Of a stretch of 64,000 nt of DNA, positions 28,287 to 40,098 are shown one piece after another (position 1 is the stretch's first letter; the number at the start of each line of letters is the position of its first letter). The DNA is from Thiobacillus sp. (GTDB lineage: Bacteria > Pseudomonadota > Gammaproteobacteria > Burkholderiales > Thiobacillaceae). The notes below the pieces were generated by a model. The model was not told the DNA's origin and made no database searches. It saw nothing but the letters and a program-made list of their open reading frames with translations. The stretch lies in the NCBI GenBank assembly GCA_021166845.1, contig JAJPEP010000114.1, positions 1 to 64,000 on the forward strand, read 5' to 3'. Position numbers and translations under genes: made by a program.

Positions 28287-30026
28287 ATGATTAACCTGGC
28301 GCATAGGCAGCTCAATTTTGACCTGTACGACGATTTGAGCGTCGCTTATTCCCCCGAGATTTCTGCTGCGATTGAACGCCTATCTGGAGCTATGGGTGCA
28401 GAAGCACGCGGGGCAATCTTCACGCGTCCGGAAGTAGTTAACTTCATCCTGGATCTGGCTGGATACACCGAGGATAAGCCACTCCACGAAAAGCGACTTT
28501 TAGAACCCTCATTCGGTGGAGGCGATTTCCTGCTGCCCATCGTGGGCAGGCTTCTGAGTGCATGGCGAGCTACGAATAAAACTGGATCGGCATTGGATGA
28601 TTTGGGTGATGCCATTCGCGCCGTTGAGCTTCACCGTGAAACGCACCGTACGACATGCGCGACACTGGTGTCCTTACTAGAGCAGGAAGGGCTGGATGCC
28701 AGAACGGCGACTGCTCTTGTGGATCGTTGGCTCTCCCAAGGGGATTTTCTTTTAACCCCTCTGGATGGTCAATTTGATTTCGCGGTCGGAAACCCACCCT
28801 ATGTCCGGCAGGAATTGATACCTGCTCCATTATTGGCGGCATATCGGAGTCGTTTCCAGACGATGTACGACCGGGCTGATCTTTACATCCCGTTCATTGA
28901 ACGATCTTTGTCTCTGCTGGCGCCGGGCGGCAGCTTGGGTTTTATTTGTTCGGATCGCTGGATGAAGAACCGCTATGGCGGGCCGCTACGCAGCCTTGTG
29001 GCCGAGCAGTTCCACCTGAGAATTTATGTCGATATGGTGGATACCCCCGCATTTCATTCCGAGGTGATCGCCTATCCCGCTATCACAATCATCAGCCGGG
29101 AGGCTCCTGGTGCGACCCGTATCGCCCACCGCCCGGCCATTGACCGGATTGCTCTAACAACCTTGGCCGGTGCGCTGAGGGCGGAGGCCTTGCCGAAGGA
29201 GGGCTCTGTGCGTGAGTTGGCTCGAATCACGAATGGTTCCGAGCCATGGTTGCTCGAATCGTCGGATCAAATGGCGCTGATTCGTCGCCTCGAACAGCAG
29301 TTCCCGTGCTTGGAAGAAGTCGGGTGCAAGGTTGGAATCGGAGTGGCGACTGGTGCGGACAAGGCATTCATCGACGATTTTGACGCCCTTGATGTCGAGC
29401 CGGATCGAAAACTCCCTCTAGTGACAACGAAAGACATCGTGTCTGGTGAAGTGCAATGGCATGGGCAGGGTGTCATCAACCCGTTTGTAGACGGTGGCGG
29501 TCTTGTCGAACTGCGCGACTATCCACGCCTGCAACGCTATTTGGAGGAACGGCGGGAGACGATCGCGGGCCGTCACTGTGCCCAGAAGGCACCGGCTTCC
29601 TGGTATCGCACAATTGATCGAATCACTCCAGCGCTGTTGCGGAGGCCGAAGCTCTTGATTCCTGACATCAAGGGGGAGGCCCATATCGTGTTTGAAGGTG
29701 GGAAGCTGTATCCGCACCACAACCTTTACTACGTCACGTCTGACGAATGGGACTTGCGGGCCTTGCAGGCTGTGCTGCTCTCGGCTGTCACCCGCCTTTT
29801 CATAGCGTGTTACTCGACCAAGATGCGTGGCGGCTTCCTTCGATTCCAGGCGCAATACCTGCGCCGCATTCGCATCCCGTGCTGGGCAGTTGTGCCCGAT
29901 TATCTGCGGAAGGAACTGGCGGATGCTGCCATCAATCGAGACTTGCAAGCCTGCAACCGAGCTGTATTCAAGCTGTATGACCTGAGTCGTGAAGAGCGAT
30001 CTGCCCTTGGGGGAAACGGAGAATAA
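28287..30026 (+). CDS. Type II N6-adenine DNA methyltransferase, PaeR7I-like
   Basis: A 579-residue modification methylase. The AdoMet site has [13 protein letters not shown], and the catalytic motif IV is NPPYVRQ ([10 protein letters not shown]). The C-terminal half is a target-recognition domain of the Eco57I/PaeR7I group. It transfers a methyl group to adenine. The ATG at 28287 gives an N-terminus starting [11 protein letters not shown]; the frame is open from 28191. Its stop is immediately followed by the endonuclease ATG. Lower GC than neighbours suggests horizontal transfer. Based on the partner, the likely site is CTCGAG. Confidence 0.88.
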   Translation: MINLAHRQLNFDLYDDLSVAYSPEISAAIERLSGAMGAEARGAIFTRPEVVNFILDLAGYTEDKPLHEKRLLEPSFGGGDFLLPIVGRLLSAWRATNKTGSALDDLGDAIRAVELHRETHRTTCATLVSLLEQEGLDARTATALVDRWLSQGDFLLTPLDGQFDFAVGNPPYVRQELIPAPLLAAYRSRFQTMYDRADLYIPFIERSLSLLAPGGSLGFICSDRWMKNRYGGPLRSLVAEQFHLRIYVDMVDTPAFHSEVIAYPAITIISREAPGATRIAHRPAIDRIALTTLAGALRAEALPKEGSVRELARITNGSEPWLLESSDQMALIRRLEQQFPCLEEVGCKVGIGVATGADKAFIDDFDALDVEPDRKLPLVTTKDIVSGEVQWHGQGVINPFVDGGGLVELRDYPRLQRYLEERRETIAGRHCAQKAPASWYRTIDRITPALLRRPKLLIPDIKGEAHIVFEGGKLYPHHNLYYVTSDEWDLRALQAVLLSAVTRLFIACYSTKMRGGFLRFQAQYLRRIRIPCWAVVPDYLRKELADAAINRDLQACNRAVFKLYDLSREERSALGGNGE

Positions 30027-30767
30027 ATGGCCCTTGATCTTGTCGAATACGAGCAGAAAGCCCGTGAGGCAGTGAAGGCTTTTTGGGGAAATCGCGAGGC
30101 GGCGAAACAAAAGCAGATAGCGTCAGGAAAAGCCGATCAAGGCGAGCGTGCGGGCGTCACCGCAGGCAAGAATATGGATGGCTTCTTGTCCTTGGTGTTC
30201 GACGTCATCAAGGCGAATGGACTACCCCATGCCGAGATCCATCAGAAACGGGCGATGCTGACGCTCCCCGGCTACTTCCGGCCAACGAAGCTGTGGGATC
30301 TTCTGGTTATCTACAAAGGTGAGCTGATTGCCGCTATCGAGCTGAAAAGCCAAGTCGGCCCCTCATTCGGTAAAAACTTCAACAACCGTACAGAGGAGGC
30401 CATCGGCACCGCTCACGACCTTTGGACCGCCTATCGGGAGGAGGCTTTTGGCAAGCAGCCACGTCCATTCGTTGGCTGGTTGATGATGGTCGAGGATGCG
30501 ACCCAATCTCGCTCACCAGTGCGAGATAAATCGCCGCACTTCCCGGTTTTCAAGGAATTCAATGGCGCGTCATACCTCCAGCGGTATGACCTGCTGTGCC
30601 AGCGTTTAGTGCAGGAGCAGCTCTACACGACCGCGGCTGTAATCACGGCTCCTCGGCATGCGGTGAATACTGGGGAGTTTTCCGAGTTGTCGCGCATGAC
30701 AGGGCTCAAGACATTTGTCACCGCGTTGGCTGGTCATGTTGCAGCTGAGGCAGCCCGTCTTGGCTGA
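30027..30767 (+). CDS. PaeR7I/XhoI-type restriction endonuclease
   Basis: A 246-residue type II endonuclease closely resembling PaeR7I as I remember it, with the same length. It starts [20 protein letters not shown]; later elements are [43 protein letters not shown] and GWLMMVED. The PD-(D/E)XK centre is Asp91...Glu105-x-Lys107. PaeR7I and XhoI cut C^TCGAG, so the same specificity is predicted. The gene starts directly after the methylase stop and ends 37 bases from the convergent aprA. Sites such as those at 14424 and 15945 must be methylated if it is active. Confidence 0.9.
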   Translation: MALDLVEYEQKAREAVKAFWGNREAAKQKQIASGKADQGERAGVTAGKNMDGFLSLVFDVIKANGLPHAEIHQKRAMLTLPGYFRPTKLWDLLVIYKGELIAAIELKSQVGPSFGKNFNNRTEEAIGTAHDLWTAYREEAFGKQPRPFVGWLMMVEDATQSRSPVRDKSPHFPVFKEFNGASYLQRYDLLCQRLVQEQLYTTAAVITAPRHAVNTGEFSELSRMTGLKTFVTALAGHVAAEAARLG

Positions 30768-30804
30768 GCTTTCGGCCGATAGTACGCAAAACACGACCTT
30801 CCAT

Positions 30805-32649
30805 TCACCCAATAATGTGATGCACCGGCAGCTTGCTCATCTGCCACTCGCCGGTCTTCGCGTCGTACCGGGACGCGGTGAAGGCATGCCACTCGGCATC
30901 GTCCAGCTTCGGAAAATCCCCTCGATAGTAATAGCCCGGCCAGCGCGTTTCCTGCCGGTATAGCGTGTGCCGGAGCACGGCTTCCGAGGTCCAGACCCGG
31001 TGCTTGAGTTCCCAGGTGCGCTGCAGCTGGTGCAGGCCATCGGCGCCGATATGGTCGAGGTCTTCCTTCAGCATGGTCAGCAGTTCGAGGCCGCGGTTGA
31101 GCATCGGTTCGCTGGTCATGTACTGCGTGCTGATGCCGCCGCCGTATTCGTCCATGATTTTCTCCAGCCTTTGCAGGCCGTGCAGCGGCGAGATGTAGCT
31201 CGGCGCCACGCTGCCGGCGACGATTTCGTGCTTGCCGATTGCGTGGTTTTCCAGCGGCTTGAAGATTTCGTCGCGCAGCATTCCGATCTGCGTGTCGTCC
31301 GCCTGCGGTGTGCTGCCGGCCAGGGCCATGACATAGCGCACCGCCGCCTTGCCGGCGATGCGGCCTTCGGTAAAGGAGCCGGACGAGAACTTGTGCGCCG
31401 AGCCGCCAATGGTGTCGCCGGCGCCGAACAGGCCTTCGACGGTGGTCATCCGGTTGTAGCCCCACTGATAGTCGGCCGGCGCGCAGTCCTCCGGCCCGCT
31501 GGCCCAGGCGCCGGAGCAGGTGGCGTGGGAGCCCATGACGTAGGGTTCGGAGGTGATCAGCTCGGACGGCTTCTCCTTGGGGTCGATGTTCTGCGAGGCC
31601 CAGACCACAGCCTGGCCGACGGTCATGTCGAGAAAATCCTCCCAGCCGATTTCCTCCTTCTCCCGGGTATCGATCGCATTCTGGGTGTGCATGTAGATGG
31701 GGCCCCTGCCCGCCTTGAGTTCCTGCAGCACGGCGTGATTGCGCAGGCAGGTCGGCAAGGGCGTGGTCTCCGCATACTTGCCGACAAGGGATTTCATTTC
31801 CTCCAGCATCGAGGCTTCGAAACGCTCGCCGTAGGCGTTGGTGGCCAGGGCCTTGAGCAGCAGGAACCAGGCGCCGACCGGGCCGTAGCCGTCCTTGAAG
31901 CGGGCGAGCACGATGCGGTTCTCCATCTGGATCATCTGCGCGCCGGCGTTGAGGACGAGGCCGTAGGCCGACGCGCTGCTCCACGGCGCATACCAGGTGC
32001 GGCCCATGCCTTCGCCGACCGAGCGGGGCTTGAAGATGTGCGAGGCGCCGCCGGCGGCGACGATGACCGCCTTGGCCCGGAAGACGTAGAAGCTGCCGTC
32101 GCGCACGTTGAAGCCGACGGCGCCGGCGACGCGGTTGGGGTGCGTCTTGTCCATCAGCAGATGGGTCACCATGATGCGGTTGTGCACCTCGCTGGCTGAT
32201 TTTCTGGCGGCCTCGGCGATGATCGGCTTGTAGCTCTCGCCGTGGATCATCACCTGCCATTTGCCTTCCCGCAGATAGTGGCCGGTCTCCGGGTTCTTCA
32301 TGATCGGCAGGCCCCATTCCTCGAACATATGGACCGTGCCATCGACATGGCGGGCGATGTCGTAGATGAGATCCTCGCGCACCAGCCCCATCAGGTCGCC
32401 GCGCGCGTAGCGGACGAAGTCCTCCGGCTGGTTTTCGTTCCAGCGCATGCCCATGTAGCAGTTGATCGCCGACAGGCCGTGGGCGACCGCGCCGCTACGC
32501 TCGATGTTGGCCTTTTCGACCAGGGTGACCTTGAGCTTACGGCCCCAGTAGCGCGATTCGTAGGTGGCGCCGCAGCCGCCGAAGCCGCCGCCGATGACGA
32601 GGATGTCGGTGTCGACGACGTGGGTTTTTCTGGAGGAGAACAGGCTCAT
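30805..32649 (-). CDS. aprA: Adenylylsulfate reductase alpha subunit
   Basis: A 614-residue flavoprotein that interconverts sulfite + AMP and APS; in sulfur oxidisers it runs in the oxidative direction in the cytoplasm. Family marks are the FAD site TDILVIGGGFGGCGATYESR, ERSGAVAHGLSAIN, NRIVLARFKDGYGPVGAW and GSAHKFSSGSFTEGR. Length is normal. It lies 4 bases after aprB, the last gene of an aprM-B-A operon. ATP sulfurylase is not in this window. Confidence 0.97.
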   Translation of the reverse strand: MSLFSSRKTHVVDTDILVIGGGFGGCGATYESRYWGRKLKVTLVEKANIERSGAVAHGLSAINCYMGMRWNENQPEDFVRYARGDLMGLVREDLIYDIARHVDGTVHMFEEWGLPIMKNPETGHYLREGKWQVMIHGESYKPIIAEAARKSASEVHNRIMVTHLLMDKTHPNRVAGAVGFNVRDGSFYVFRAKAVIVAAGGASHIFKPRSVGEGMGRTWYAPWSSASAYGLVLNAGAQMIQMENRIVLARFKDGYGPVGAWFLLLKALATNAYGERFEASMLEEMKSLVGKYAETTPLPTCLRNHAVLQELKAGRGPIYMHTQNAIDTREKEEIGWEDFLDMTVGQAVVWASQNIDPKEKPSELITSEPYVMGSHATCSGAWASGPEDCAPADYQWGYNRMTTVEGLFGAGDTIGGSAHKFSSGSFTEGRIAGKAAVRYVMALAGSTPQADDTQIGMLRDEIFKPLENHAIGKHEIVAGSVAPSYISPLHGLQRLEKIMDEYGGGISTQYMTSEPMLNRGLELLTMLKEDLDHIGADGLHQLQRTWELKHRVWTSEAVLRHTLYRQETRWPGYYYRGDFPKLDDAEWHAFTASRYDAKTGEWQMSKLPVHHIIG

Positions 32650-32653
32650 GACG

Positions 32654-33109
32654 TCACCCCTGATTCGGTACGGAAGGCTGCAGCGTCGGCAGCGCCGCCA
32701 CCATGAGCGCCGCGGGCTCGTGCGCGAGCAGCGGCGAGTTCAGGGCGTCGGCGTCGGGCGCCGCGTAATCGATGGGCGGCTTGATGGACCCCCATGGCGT
32801 GGTCCGGATCGGGAAGCTGAACGTCTTCTCCCGCCCGTCGCGGTAGCGGATCTTCCAGGAGATGGTGCCGCTCGCCTCTTCCCTGCGCACCCGGACGCTG
32901 TGGCCGAGCGGCGCGAAGTCGGCGTAGCCGCGCACGTCGATCGCATGCTGCGGGCAGGCCTTCACGCACGAGTAGCATTCCCAGCAGAAATTCGGCTCGA
33001 CGTTGTAGGACCTTCGGTAGACCGTGTCGATGTGCATGATGTCGGACGGACAGATGTCCACGCATTCGCCGCAGCCGTCGCAGCGAGTCATGTATGTGAA
33101 TGTGGGCAT
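32654..33109 (-). CDS. aprB: Adenylylsulfate reductase beta subunit
   Basis: A 151-residue ferredoxin-like subunit with two 4Fe-4S sites: RCDGCGECVDICPSD at the N-terminus and CWECYSCVKACPQHA about 25 residues later. It passes electrons between AprA and, in the AprM lineage, the membrane anchor. Its start overlaps the end of aprM by 22 bases. Confidence 0.96.
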   Translation of the reverse strand: MPTFTYMTRCDGCGECVDICPSDIMHIDTVYRRSYNVEPNFCWECYSCVKACPQHAIDVRGYADFAPLGHSVRVRREEASGTISWKIRYRDGREKTFSFPIRTTPWGSIKPPIDYAAPDADALNSPLLAHEPAALMVAALPTLQPSVPNQG

Positions 33110-33855
33110 CGCTCACCTCCTGGCGTTGGGGCTGGCAGGTCGGACGAACCGTCGGCTTCTTCGACTCTTTTCTGGAAGGCGACGACTGGCTTGTAGAACA
33201 TGTGGGCGAACTTGGACCATGGAACGGAAACGAACAGCAGCGTCGTGAAGAAGAGGTAGAGGCCGGCGAATACCCGTGTCGCCACAGGGTTCCATGTCAT
33301 CGCCGCCCACTCGAAAACGAGTGCGAATGTGACGCTGGCGAGCAGCGAGACGATGAACAGGTCGGCGCGCACCAGCCGCCACGGCGGATGGCCGTCATGC
33401 GCCACGTTCACCCGGAGGAAGAAGAAAAACCAGTAGCCCCCGACCAGCGTCATCAGGGCGCCGATGTTCCACAGGACCGGCAGGGCAAGCGGCGGATGCG
33501 CGTCGGTCGGATAGGCGAACACCATCGCGACGGTCGTGATGAGATAGAGCACGAAGCCGTAGGCCATCAGCACATGGGAAATCCTTCGGCGCCGGTTGCA
33601 GAATTCGCCGAACGTCGCAATGTCGTTGGCGAGGGTTTTGGCCGCGATGGCGGCCAGTCCCGCGGCGCCGAGCGGCTGCTTCGCGGCGGCCTTCGCCCGC
33701 TGCCTTTCCTGCAGGAAGAATGCGAGCTTCTTGTCGTGAAGAAGATCGAATGCCGTTCCAATGGCCACCGCCAGTGCCATCAAAACGATGTAGCCCTGCA
33801 TGAGGTCGGGGGATACGAAAGCGGTCAGCGCGGTGAATGGATTGGTGATGAACAT
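33088..33855 (-). CDS. aprM: Adenylylsulfate reductase membrane anchor AprM
   Basis: A 255-residue inner-membrane protein with about six spans encoded directly ahead of aprB. Location and topology match AprM, which replaces the QmoABC complex in betaproteobacterial sulfur oxidisers and delivers electrons to quinone. Motif ILQ-type charged loops (FCNRRRRISHVLMAYGFVLY) lie between helices. The upstream 275 bases hold REP-like repeats and presumably the operon promoter. Confidence 0.85.
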   Translation of the reverse strand: MFITNPFTALTAFVSPDLMQGYIVLMALAVAIGTAFDLLHDKKLAFFLQERQRAKAAAKQPLGAAGLAAIAAKTLANDIATFGEFCNRRRRISHVLMAYGFVLYLITTVAMVFAYPTDAHPPLALPVLWNIGALMTLVGGYWFFFFLRVNVAHDGHPPWRLVRADLFIVSLLASVTFALVFEWAAMTWNPVATRVFAGLYLFFTTLLFVSVPWSKFAHMFYKPVVAFQKRVEEADGSSDLPAPTPGGERCPHSHT

Positions 33856-33877
33856 CCTGCCCTCCCCATGCTTGCTC

Positions 33878-34040
33878 CGGCATTCGCGGCGAGGACGCCG
33901 GTGCGCGGGTGCTCCTGCAATTTCAAACTCGGGCTTGCCTTTTGCCAGGCGGTACGAGACGGATTGTAGGAGGTCCGCCCTCGGGCCGAATGCCGGCGGT
34001 GATGTGGCGCTGGCACTCGCGGCGAGGGCGCCGCCCCCAC
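33878..34040. repeat. Cluster of three REP-like palindromic units
   Basis: Three related GC-rich units lie in the gap upstream of aprM: 33878-33920 (minus orientation), 33964-34000 (plus) and 34012-34040 (minus). Shared parts are TTGYAGGAG, and GCGGCGAGG with CATTCGCG or CACTCGCG. They resemble REP elements with convergent and divergent orientation. Confidence 0.55.
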
Positions 34041-34130
34041 TATTTCAAATCGCCTGTTCCATACAACTGTCTGCTTTTTTCTAGTCCCTGCCATGGCTTT
34101 GTCAACAAAGCTGCCGCGGAATCGCTGCGC

Positions 34131-34586
34131 TCATTTCCCGCGAACCAGCAGAACGGGCTTGGTCGCCACGCGCGCGACGCCCTCGGCGACGCTGCCGAGG
34201 AACAGGCGGCTCAGACCGCGCCGGCCGTGCGTGCCGATGACGATGAGGTCGGCCGGCCAGGCTTCCGCATCGTTGGCGATGACTTCGGGAATGCGCTGAT
34301 TCAGGGTGTCGATGGTGATGAGATGGGTTTCGGCGGCAAGCCCTGCGGCCGCCGCGGTCGCTTCCGCATCGCTCAGGACTTTTTGCCCGGCCTTGACGAT
34401 GCTTTCGGATACCTCGGTCACTTCCGACAGCGTGGGAAACTCGGCGCTCATGTTGATGTGCGCGGCATCGACCGCGTGCACGATCCGAAGCCGGGCCTGC
34501 ATTTCCGCGGCAAGCCCGACTGCCGTCCGCAGTGCCAGTTCGCCGGTTTGACTGGCATCCACCGCTACCAGGATTCGCTTGAACAT
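34131..34586 (-). CDS. Universal stress protein, UspA family
   Basis: A 151-residue UspA-fold protein: MFKRILVAVDASQTGELAL at the N-terminus and the ATP-binding type C-terminus GTHGRRGLSRLFLGSVAEGV. It has a strong AAGGAGG site before the ATG at 34586. A TATCAAGA/TCTTGATA inverted repeat lies in the 77-base gap to copA and may govern it. Usp genes are often induced by low oxygen or stress. Confidence 0.9.
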   Translation of the reverse strand: MFKRILVAVDASQTGELALRTAVGLAAEMQARLRIVHAVDAAHINMSAEFPTLSEVTEVSESIVKAGQKVLSDAEATAAAAGLAAETHLITIDTLNQRIPEVIANDAEAWPADLIVIGTHGRRGLSRLFLGSVAEGVARVATKPVLLVRGK

Positions 34587-34612
34587 GTTGCCTCCTTGGA
34601 ATTTGGGTCGAT

Positions 34613-34641
34613 TATCAAGAACAATTCGCTTCCTCTTGATA
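34613..34641. promoter_or_regulatory. Inverted repeat upstream of uspA
   Basis: TATCAAGA and TCTTGATA, 8-bp arms separated by 13 bases, lie between copA and uspA. The half-sites contain ATCAA/TTGAT as in FNR boxes but are in the everted orientation, so the regulator is uncertain. It could also act as a weak hairpin. Confidence 0.35.
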
Positions 34642-34663
34642 CTTGGATGTACTTTGCGGTGGT

Positions 34664-37063
<2,400 letters not shown>

Positions 37064-37081
37064 GGCGCTTCTTACCGATCC

Positions 37082-37648
37082 TCATGGCAGGGCGCGTTGC
37101 CGGTCATGGCGCCACAGCCATCCCTGGCTGCGCCAGGCATGGGCCATTTGCCGGCGCTGGCTGTCGGTCAGCAGGCCATCGATTTTTTGCTGCGTGTCGA
37201 TGGCCGCTTCCATTTGCTGGCGCTGCAGATCGAACACGGCCCGCGCGGCGGCGCGAATCGCCTCCCAGTCCCGTTTTTCGCTGGCGTACAGCTGGTTCAG
37301 GCGAGTCTGCGCCTCCCGGCGCTGCCGCATCAAGTCGAGGTTGCGCCGGGTCAGCTCCGCCTGCAGCGGTTCGATTTTTTCGGCCTGCTCCGGCGTGAGG
37401 TCGGTCAGCAGCCGGAGCATCGTGGCGTAATCCCCGCCATGCCCCCACATACCGAATCCCATCATCCCGGGTCCCATGCCATGCCACGCATGCGGGCCGC
37501 CGCGATCCATTTCCCAGGCGCCCATGCGGCCCCAGCCATGCCACGGCCCGTAGCCCGTTCCCATCGGGCCGTGAGCCCATGCCAGCCATCCTGTCACGAC
37601 GACAAGTACCAGCCACAGGGCGATCCAGAACCCACGCTTCCGATTCAT
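37082..37648 (-). CDS. Spy/CpxP-like periplasmic metal-resistance protein
   Basis: A 188-residue protein with a signal anchor or signal peptide (about 8-25), a Gly/Met/His-rich segment (HGMGPGMMGFGMWGHGG, residues about 55-72) and a helical LTxxQ-type domain (LTDLTPEQAEKIEPLQ; DGLLTDSQRRQMA). It belongs with Spy/CpxP/CnrX-like periplasmic chaperones and metal sensors. It lies directly before copA, which supports copper binding or sensing. Confidence 0.8.
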   Translation of the reverse strand: MNRKRGFWIALWLVLVVVTGWLAWAHGPMGTGYGPWHGWGRMGAWEMDRGGPHAWHGMGPGMMGFGMWGHGGDYATMLRLLTDLTPEQAEKIEPLQAELTRRNLDLMRQRREAQTRLNQLYASEKRDWEAIRAAARAVFDLQRQQMEAAIDTQQKIDGLLTDSQRRQMAHAWRSQGWLWRHDRQRALP

Positions 37649-37693
37649 TCCTGTTCCTTTCTCCCGGCGGCTATCGGATGCCGGGATGCACGG

Positions 37694-37930
37694 CTACTGG
37701 GTCAGATCGTGCTTCTTCTTCTGGAATTCCTGCTCGTCGATCTCGCCCCGCGCATAGCGTTCCTTGAGGATGTTCAACGCCCGGCTCTCGCCGCTGCGCC
37801 CTTCCGTAGCGGAGGGTGCGCTTATCCATTTCACCAGCACGACGATGCCGACGATGATGAGCATCGCCCACAGAATCATGAATATCCAGCCGAATCCGAA
37901 GCCGCCTGTCATGCCGTAGCCGCCCATCAT
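37694..37930 (-). CDS. Small SHOCT-domain membrane protein
   Basis: A 78-residue protein: Gly/Met-rich N-terminus (MMGGYGMTGGFGFG), one membrane span (about 15-35) and a C-terminal SHOCT motif (LKERYARGEIDEQEFQKKK). SHOCT proteins are common near metal-resistance genes; the function is unknown. It is flanked by two Spy-like genes with gaps of 21 and 45 bases. Confidence 0.78.
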   Translation of the reverse strand: MMGGYGMTGGFGFGWIFMILWAMLIIVGIVVLVKWISAPSATEGRSGESRALNILKERYARGEIDEQEFQKKKHDLTQ

Positions 37931-37951
37931 GTCGTTCGCTCCCGTGATTGA

Positions 37952-38545
37952 TCAGTTACCCCACATGCCGCGGCCAAAGCCGCGGCGCATTTGCGCCTGC
38001 TGTTCCTTGGTCAGCACGGCAGCCATCTTGTTTTCCGCGTCGATGTGGGCCTCGAGCGCCTGGCGCTGCAGATCCGCGAGCCTGCCGTAGGCCTTGCCGA
38101 CCGCCGCCGGGTCGGGTTTTTCCGCCTTCGTCAAATCCCAAAGCTGTTTCTTTTCGTCCCATATCCGGCGCATGAGCGGACGATGCGCCTTCATGAACTC
38201 GGCCTGGATCTTCTGCAGCTGGGCGGTCTGCGCATCGCTCAGGTCGAGCATGGCCATCGGCCCCATGCCCATCATGCCCGGGCCGAATCCGCTCATGCCG
38301 CCGTCCATCATGCCCATCCCCGGGCCCATGCCACCCATCATTCCCATACCCATTCCATAGCCCATGCCGCCCATCATGGGGCCCATCGTTCCGTAGCCGG
38401 GGCAGCCCATGACGCCCGCTTTCGCGCCCTGCATCATTCCCGCACGCGGCATGGCTTTCTCATCGGCTGCAGCCGTCCCCGGCAGGCCTGCCAGTGCGCC
38501 GGCAAGCATGGACAGGGCGGCCAGGGTGTTGATTGGCTTGTTCAT
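37952..38545 (-). CDS. Spy/CpxP-like Met/Gly-rich periplasmic protein
   Basis: A 197-residue protein with a signal peptide (cut near residue 27), an unusually long Met-Gly segment (about residues 40-95, runs such as MGYGMGMGMMGGMGPGMG) that could bind Cu(I) or be oxidised, and a helical LTxxQ-type domain (LDLSDAQTAQLQKIQ; AAVLTKEQQAQMR). The ATG at 38545 follows AAAGGAG; the longer frame to 38650 is not used. Exported Met-sulfoxide reductases are encoded nearby. Confidence 0.82.
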   Translation of the reverse strand: MNKPINTLAALSMLAGALAGLPGTAAADEKAMPRAGMMQGAKAGVMGCPGYGTMGPMMGGMGYGMGMGMMGGMGPGMGMMDGGMSGFGPGMMGMGPMAMLDLSDAQTAQLQKIQAEFMKAHRPLMRRIWDEKKQLWDLTKAEKPDPAAVGKAYGRLADLQRQALEAHIDAENKMAAVLTKEQQAQMRRGFGRGMWGN

Positions 38546-38756
38546 CTGAATCTCCTTTGCTGTTGGGTAAGGAACGCTGCCCGTGCATGCGGCAGCGTTC
38601 CGGAATGACGTTCGCCGAGCCGCCGTATCGGGCAGGCGATGCAAATCCATTTATAGACGGTATTTCCCAAACTCAAGCTGGCGGGCTGTTGCTGCAGCTT
38701 TTCATCGGGCCGCCGGCCGATGATCCGATCAACCGGCGCACCGCGATGGGAATGGG

Positions 38757-39317
38757 CTAGGCCGGGATGAACCTGAGCGCGACGCCGTTGTTGCACCAGC
38801 GCTGCTTCGTCGGCGGCGGGCCGTCGTCGAACACGTGGCCCTGGTGTCCGCCGCAGCGGACGCAGTGGTATTCGGTGCGCGGCAGGATCAGTTTGAAATC
38901 TTTTTTAGTGCCGACGTGGCCGGGAATGTGGGTGATGAAGCTGGGCCAGCCGGTGCCGCTGTCGAACTTCATGCGCGAGGTGAACAGCGGCAGGCCGCAG
39001 CCGGCGCAGGCGTAGACGCCCGGTCGTTTCTCGCGGTCGAGCGGGCTGGAAAACGCGCGCTCGGTGCCATCCCCGCGCAGCACGTCGAACTGCGCCGGGC
39101 TGAGGATCTTTTTCCACTCCGCTTCGGATCTGCGCAGCGGCTCGGTGGTGAGCGTGACGTCCGCGCCCGGCGCCAGCAGCGCCTTCCAGTCGCGGCGCAT
39201 CGCCTCGACTTCCTGTTCGCTGGCCGTGGCCGCCGGCCGTGCCGAACTGTCGCAAGCTACGCCCGCCATGGCCAGGGGAGTGAGCGTGACTGCGCCCAGA
39301 AAAGTGCGCCGTTTCAT
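38757..39317 (-). CDS. msrB: Exported methionine sulfoxide reductase B
   Basis: A 186-residue MsrB, reducing Met-R-sulfoxide. The zinc Cys pairs are CAGC and CVRC, and the catalytic Cys is in RWCNNGVALRF. The N-terminus MKRRTFLGAVTLTPLAMAG is a twin-Arg-like signal or lipoprotein-like leader, so it acts outside the cytoplasm. It is divergent from msrA. Start at 39317 follows AGAGAG. It is upstream of the Met-rich Spy-like gene (gap 211 bases, no gene seen). Confidence 0.92.
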   Translation of the reverse strand: MKRRTFLGAVTLTPLAMAGVACDSSARPAATASEQEVEAMRRDWKALLAPGADVTLTTEPLRRSEAEWKKILSPAQFDVLRGDGTERAFSSPLDREKRPGVYACAGCGLPLFTSRMKFDSGTGWPSFITHIPGHVGTKKDFKLILPRTEYHCVRCGGHQGHVFDDGPPPTKQRWCNNGVALRFIPA

Positions 39318-39340
39318 GATGGACCTCTCTTTCTCGCTAC

Positions 39341-39370
39341 TTAACCCAGGACTGGTTAACCTAAGACTGG
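39341..39370. promoter_or_regulatory. Two tandem 15-bp repeats between msrB and msrA
   Basis: TTAACCCAGGACTGG (39341-39355) is followed at once by TTAACCTAAGACTGG (39356-39370), 13 of 15 bases identical. They lie in the divergent promoter region and are candidates for a regulator-binding site controlling both msr genes. Confidence 0.5.
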
Positions 39371-39465
39371 CAGGCCCGCCTGAAAATTCCACTACATCGG
39401 ACTGCCCAGGCAACCAACGCGCTGCGGGCGGGTCGAAAACTTCGTGATATCAGGAGGATCAAGCC

Positions 39466-40098
39466 ATGATGACAAATCGGATCTTTACCATGCTGTTGCT
39501 GGCCATGCTTGCGATACCCGGCCTGCCGAACGCTGCGGACGCCGCGCCGGCGAAGTCCGACGCAGCCTTCGCCAGGGCCACCTTCGCGGGCGGCTGCTTC
39601 TGGTGCATGGAGCCGCCATTCGACAAGCTCGACGGGGTGGTGTCGACGACCTCCGGCTATATCGGCGGCCATACCAAAAACCCGACCTACGAGGCGGTGT
39701 CCGCCGGCGGCACCGGCCACGCCGAGGCGGTCGAGATCGCCTACGATCCGGCCAAGGTCAGCTACGCGAAGCTACTCGATGTGTTCTGGCGCAACATCGA
39801 CCCGACCGTGCCCAACCGGCAGTTCTGCGACGTCGGCGACCAGTACCGCAGCGCCATTTTCTATCACGACGCGGAACAGCGACGCCTCGCGGAACAGTCG
39901 AAGGCGGCGCTGGAAAAGTCCAGGCCGTTTCCCCAGCCGATCGTGACGGAAATCGTGGCGGCCGGCGTCTTCACCCCGGCCGAGGCCTATCACCAGGACT
40001 ATTACCTGAAGAACCCCGTGCGCTACAAGTTCTACCGCTATCGCTGCGGCCGCGACCAGCGCCTGGAGGAACTGTGGGGGAAGGCCGGCCTGAAATAG
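39466..40098 (+). CDS. msrA: Exported methionine sulfoxide reductase A
   Basis: A 210-residue MsrA reducing Met-S-sulfoxide. The active site is GGCFWCMEPPF with the catalytic Cys44; downstream are GYIGGHTKNPTYE, GTGHAEAVEI and QDYYLKNP. A signal peptide (about residues 1-26) sends it to the periplasm, like the divergent MsrB. Together they cover both sulfoxide forms in the periplasm, where the Met-rich proteins next door would be targets (inference). Confidence 0.94.
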   Translation: MMTNRIFTMLLLAMLAIPGLPNAADAAPAKSDAAFARATFAGGCFWCMEPPFDKLDGVVSTTSGYIGGHTKNPTYEAVSAGGTGHAEAVEIAYDPAKVSYAKLLDVFWRNIDPTVPNRQFCDVGDQYRSAIFYHDAEQRRLAEQSKAALEKSRPFPQPIVTEIVAAGVFTPAEAYHQDYYLKNPVRYKFYRYRCGRDQRLEELWGKAGLK

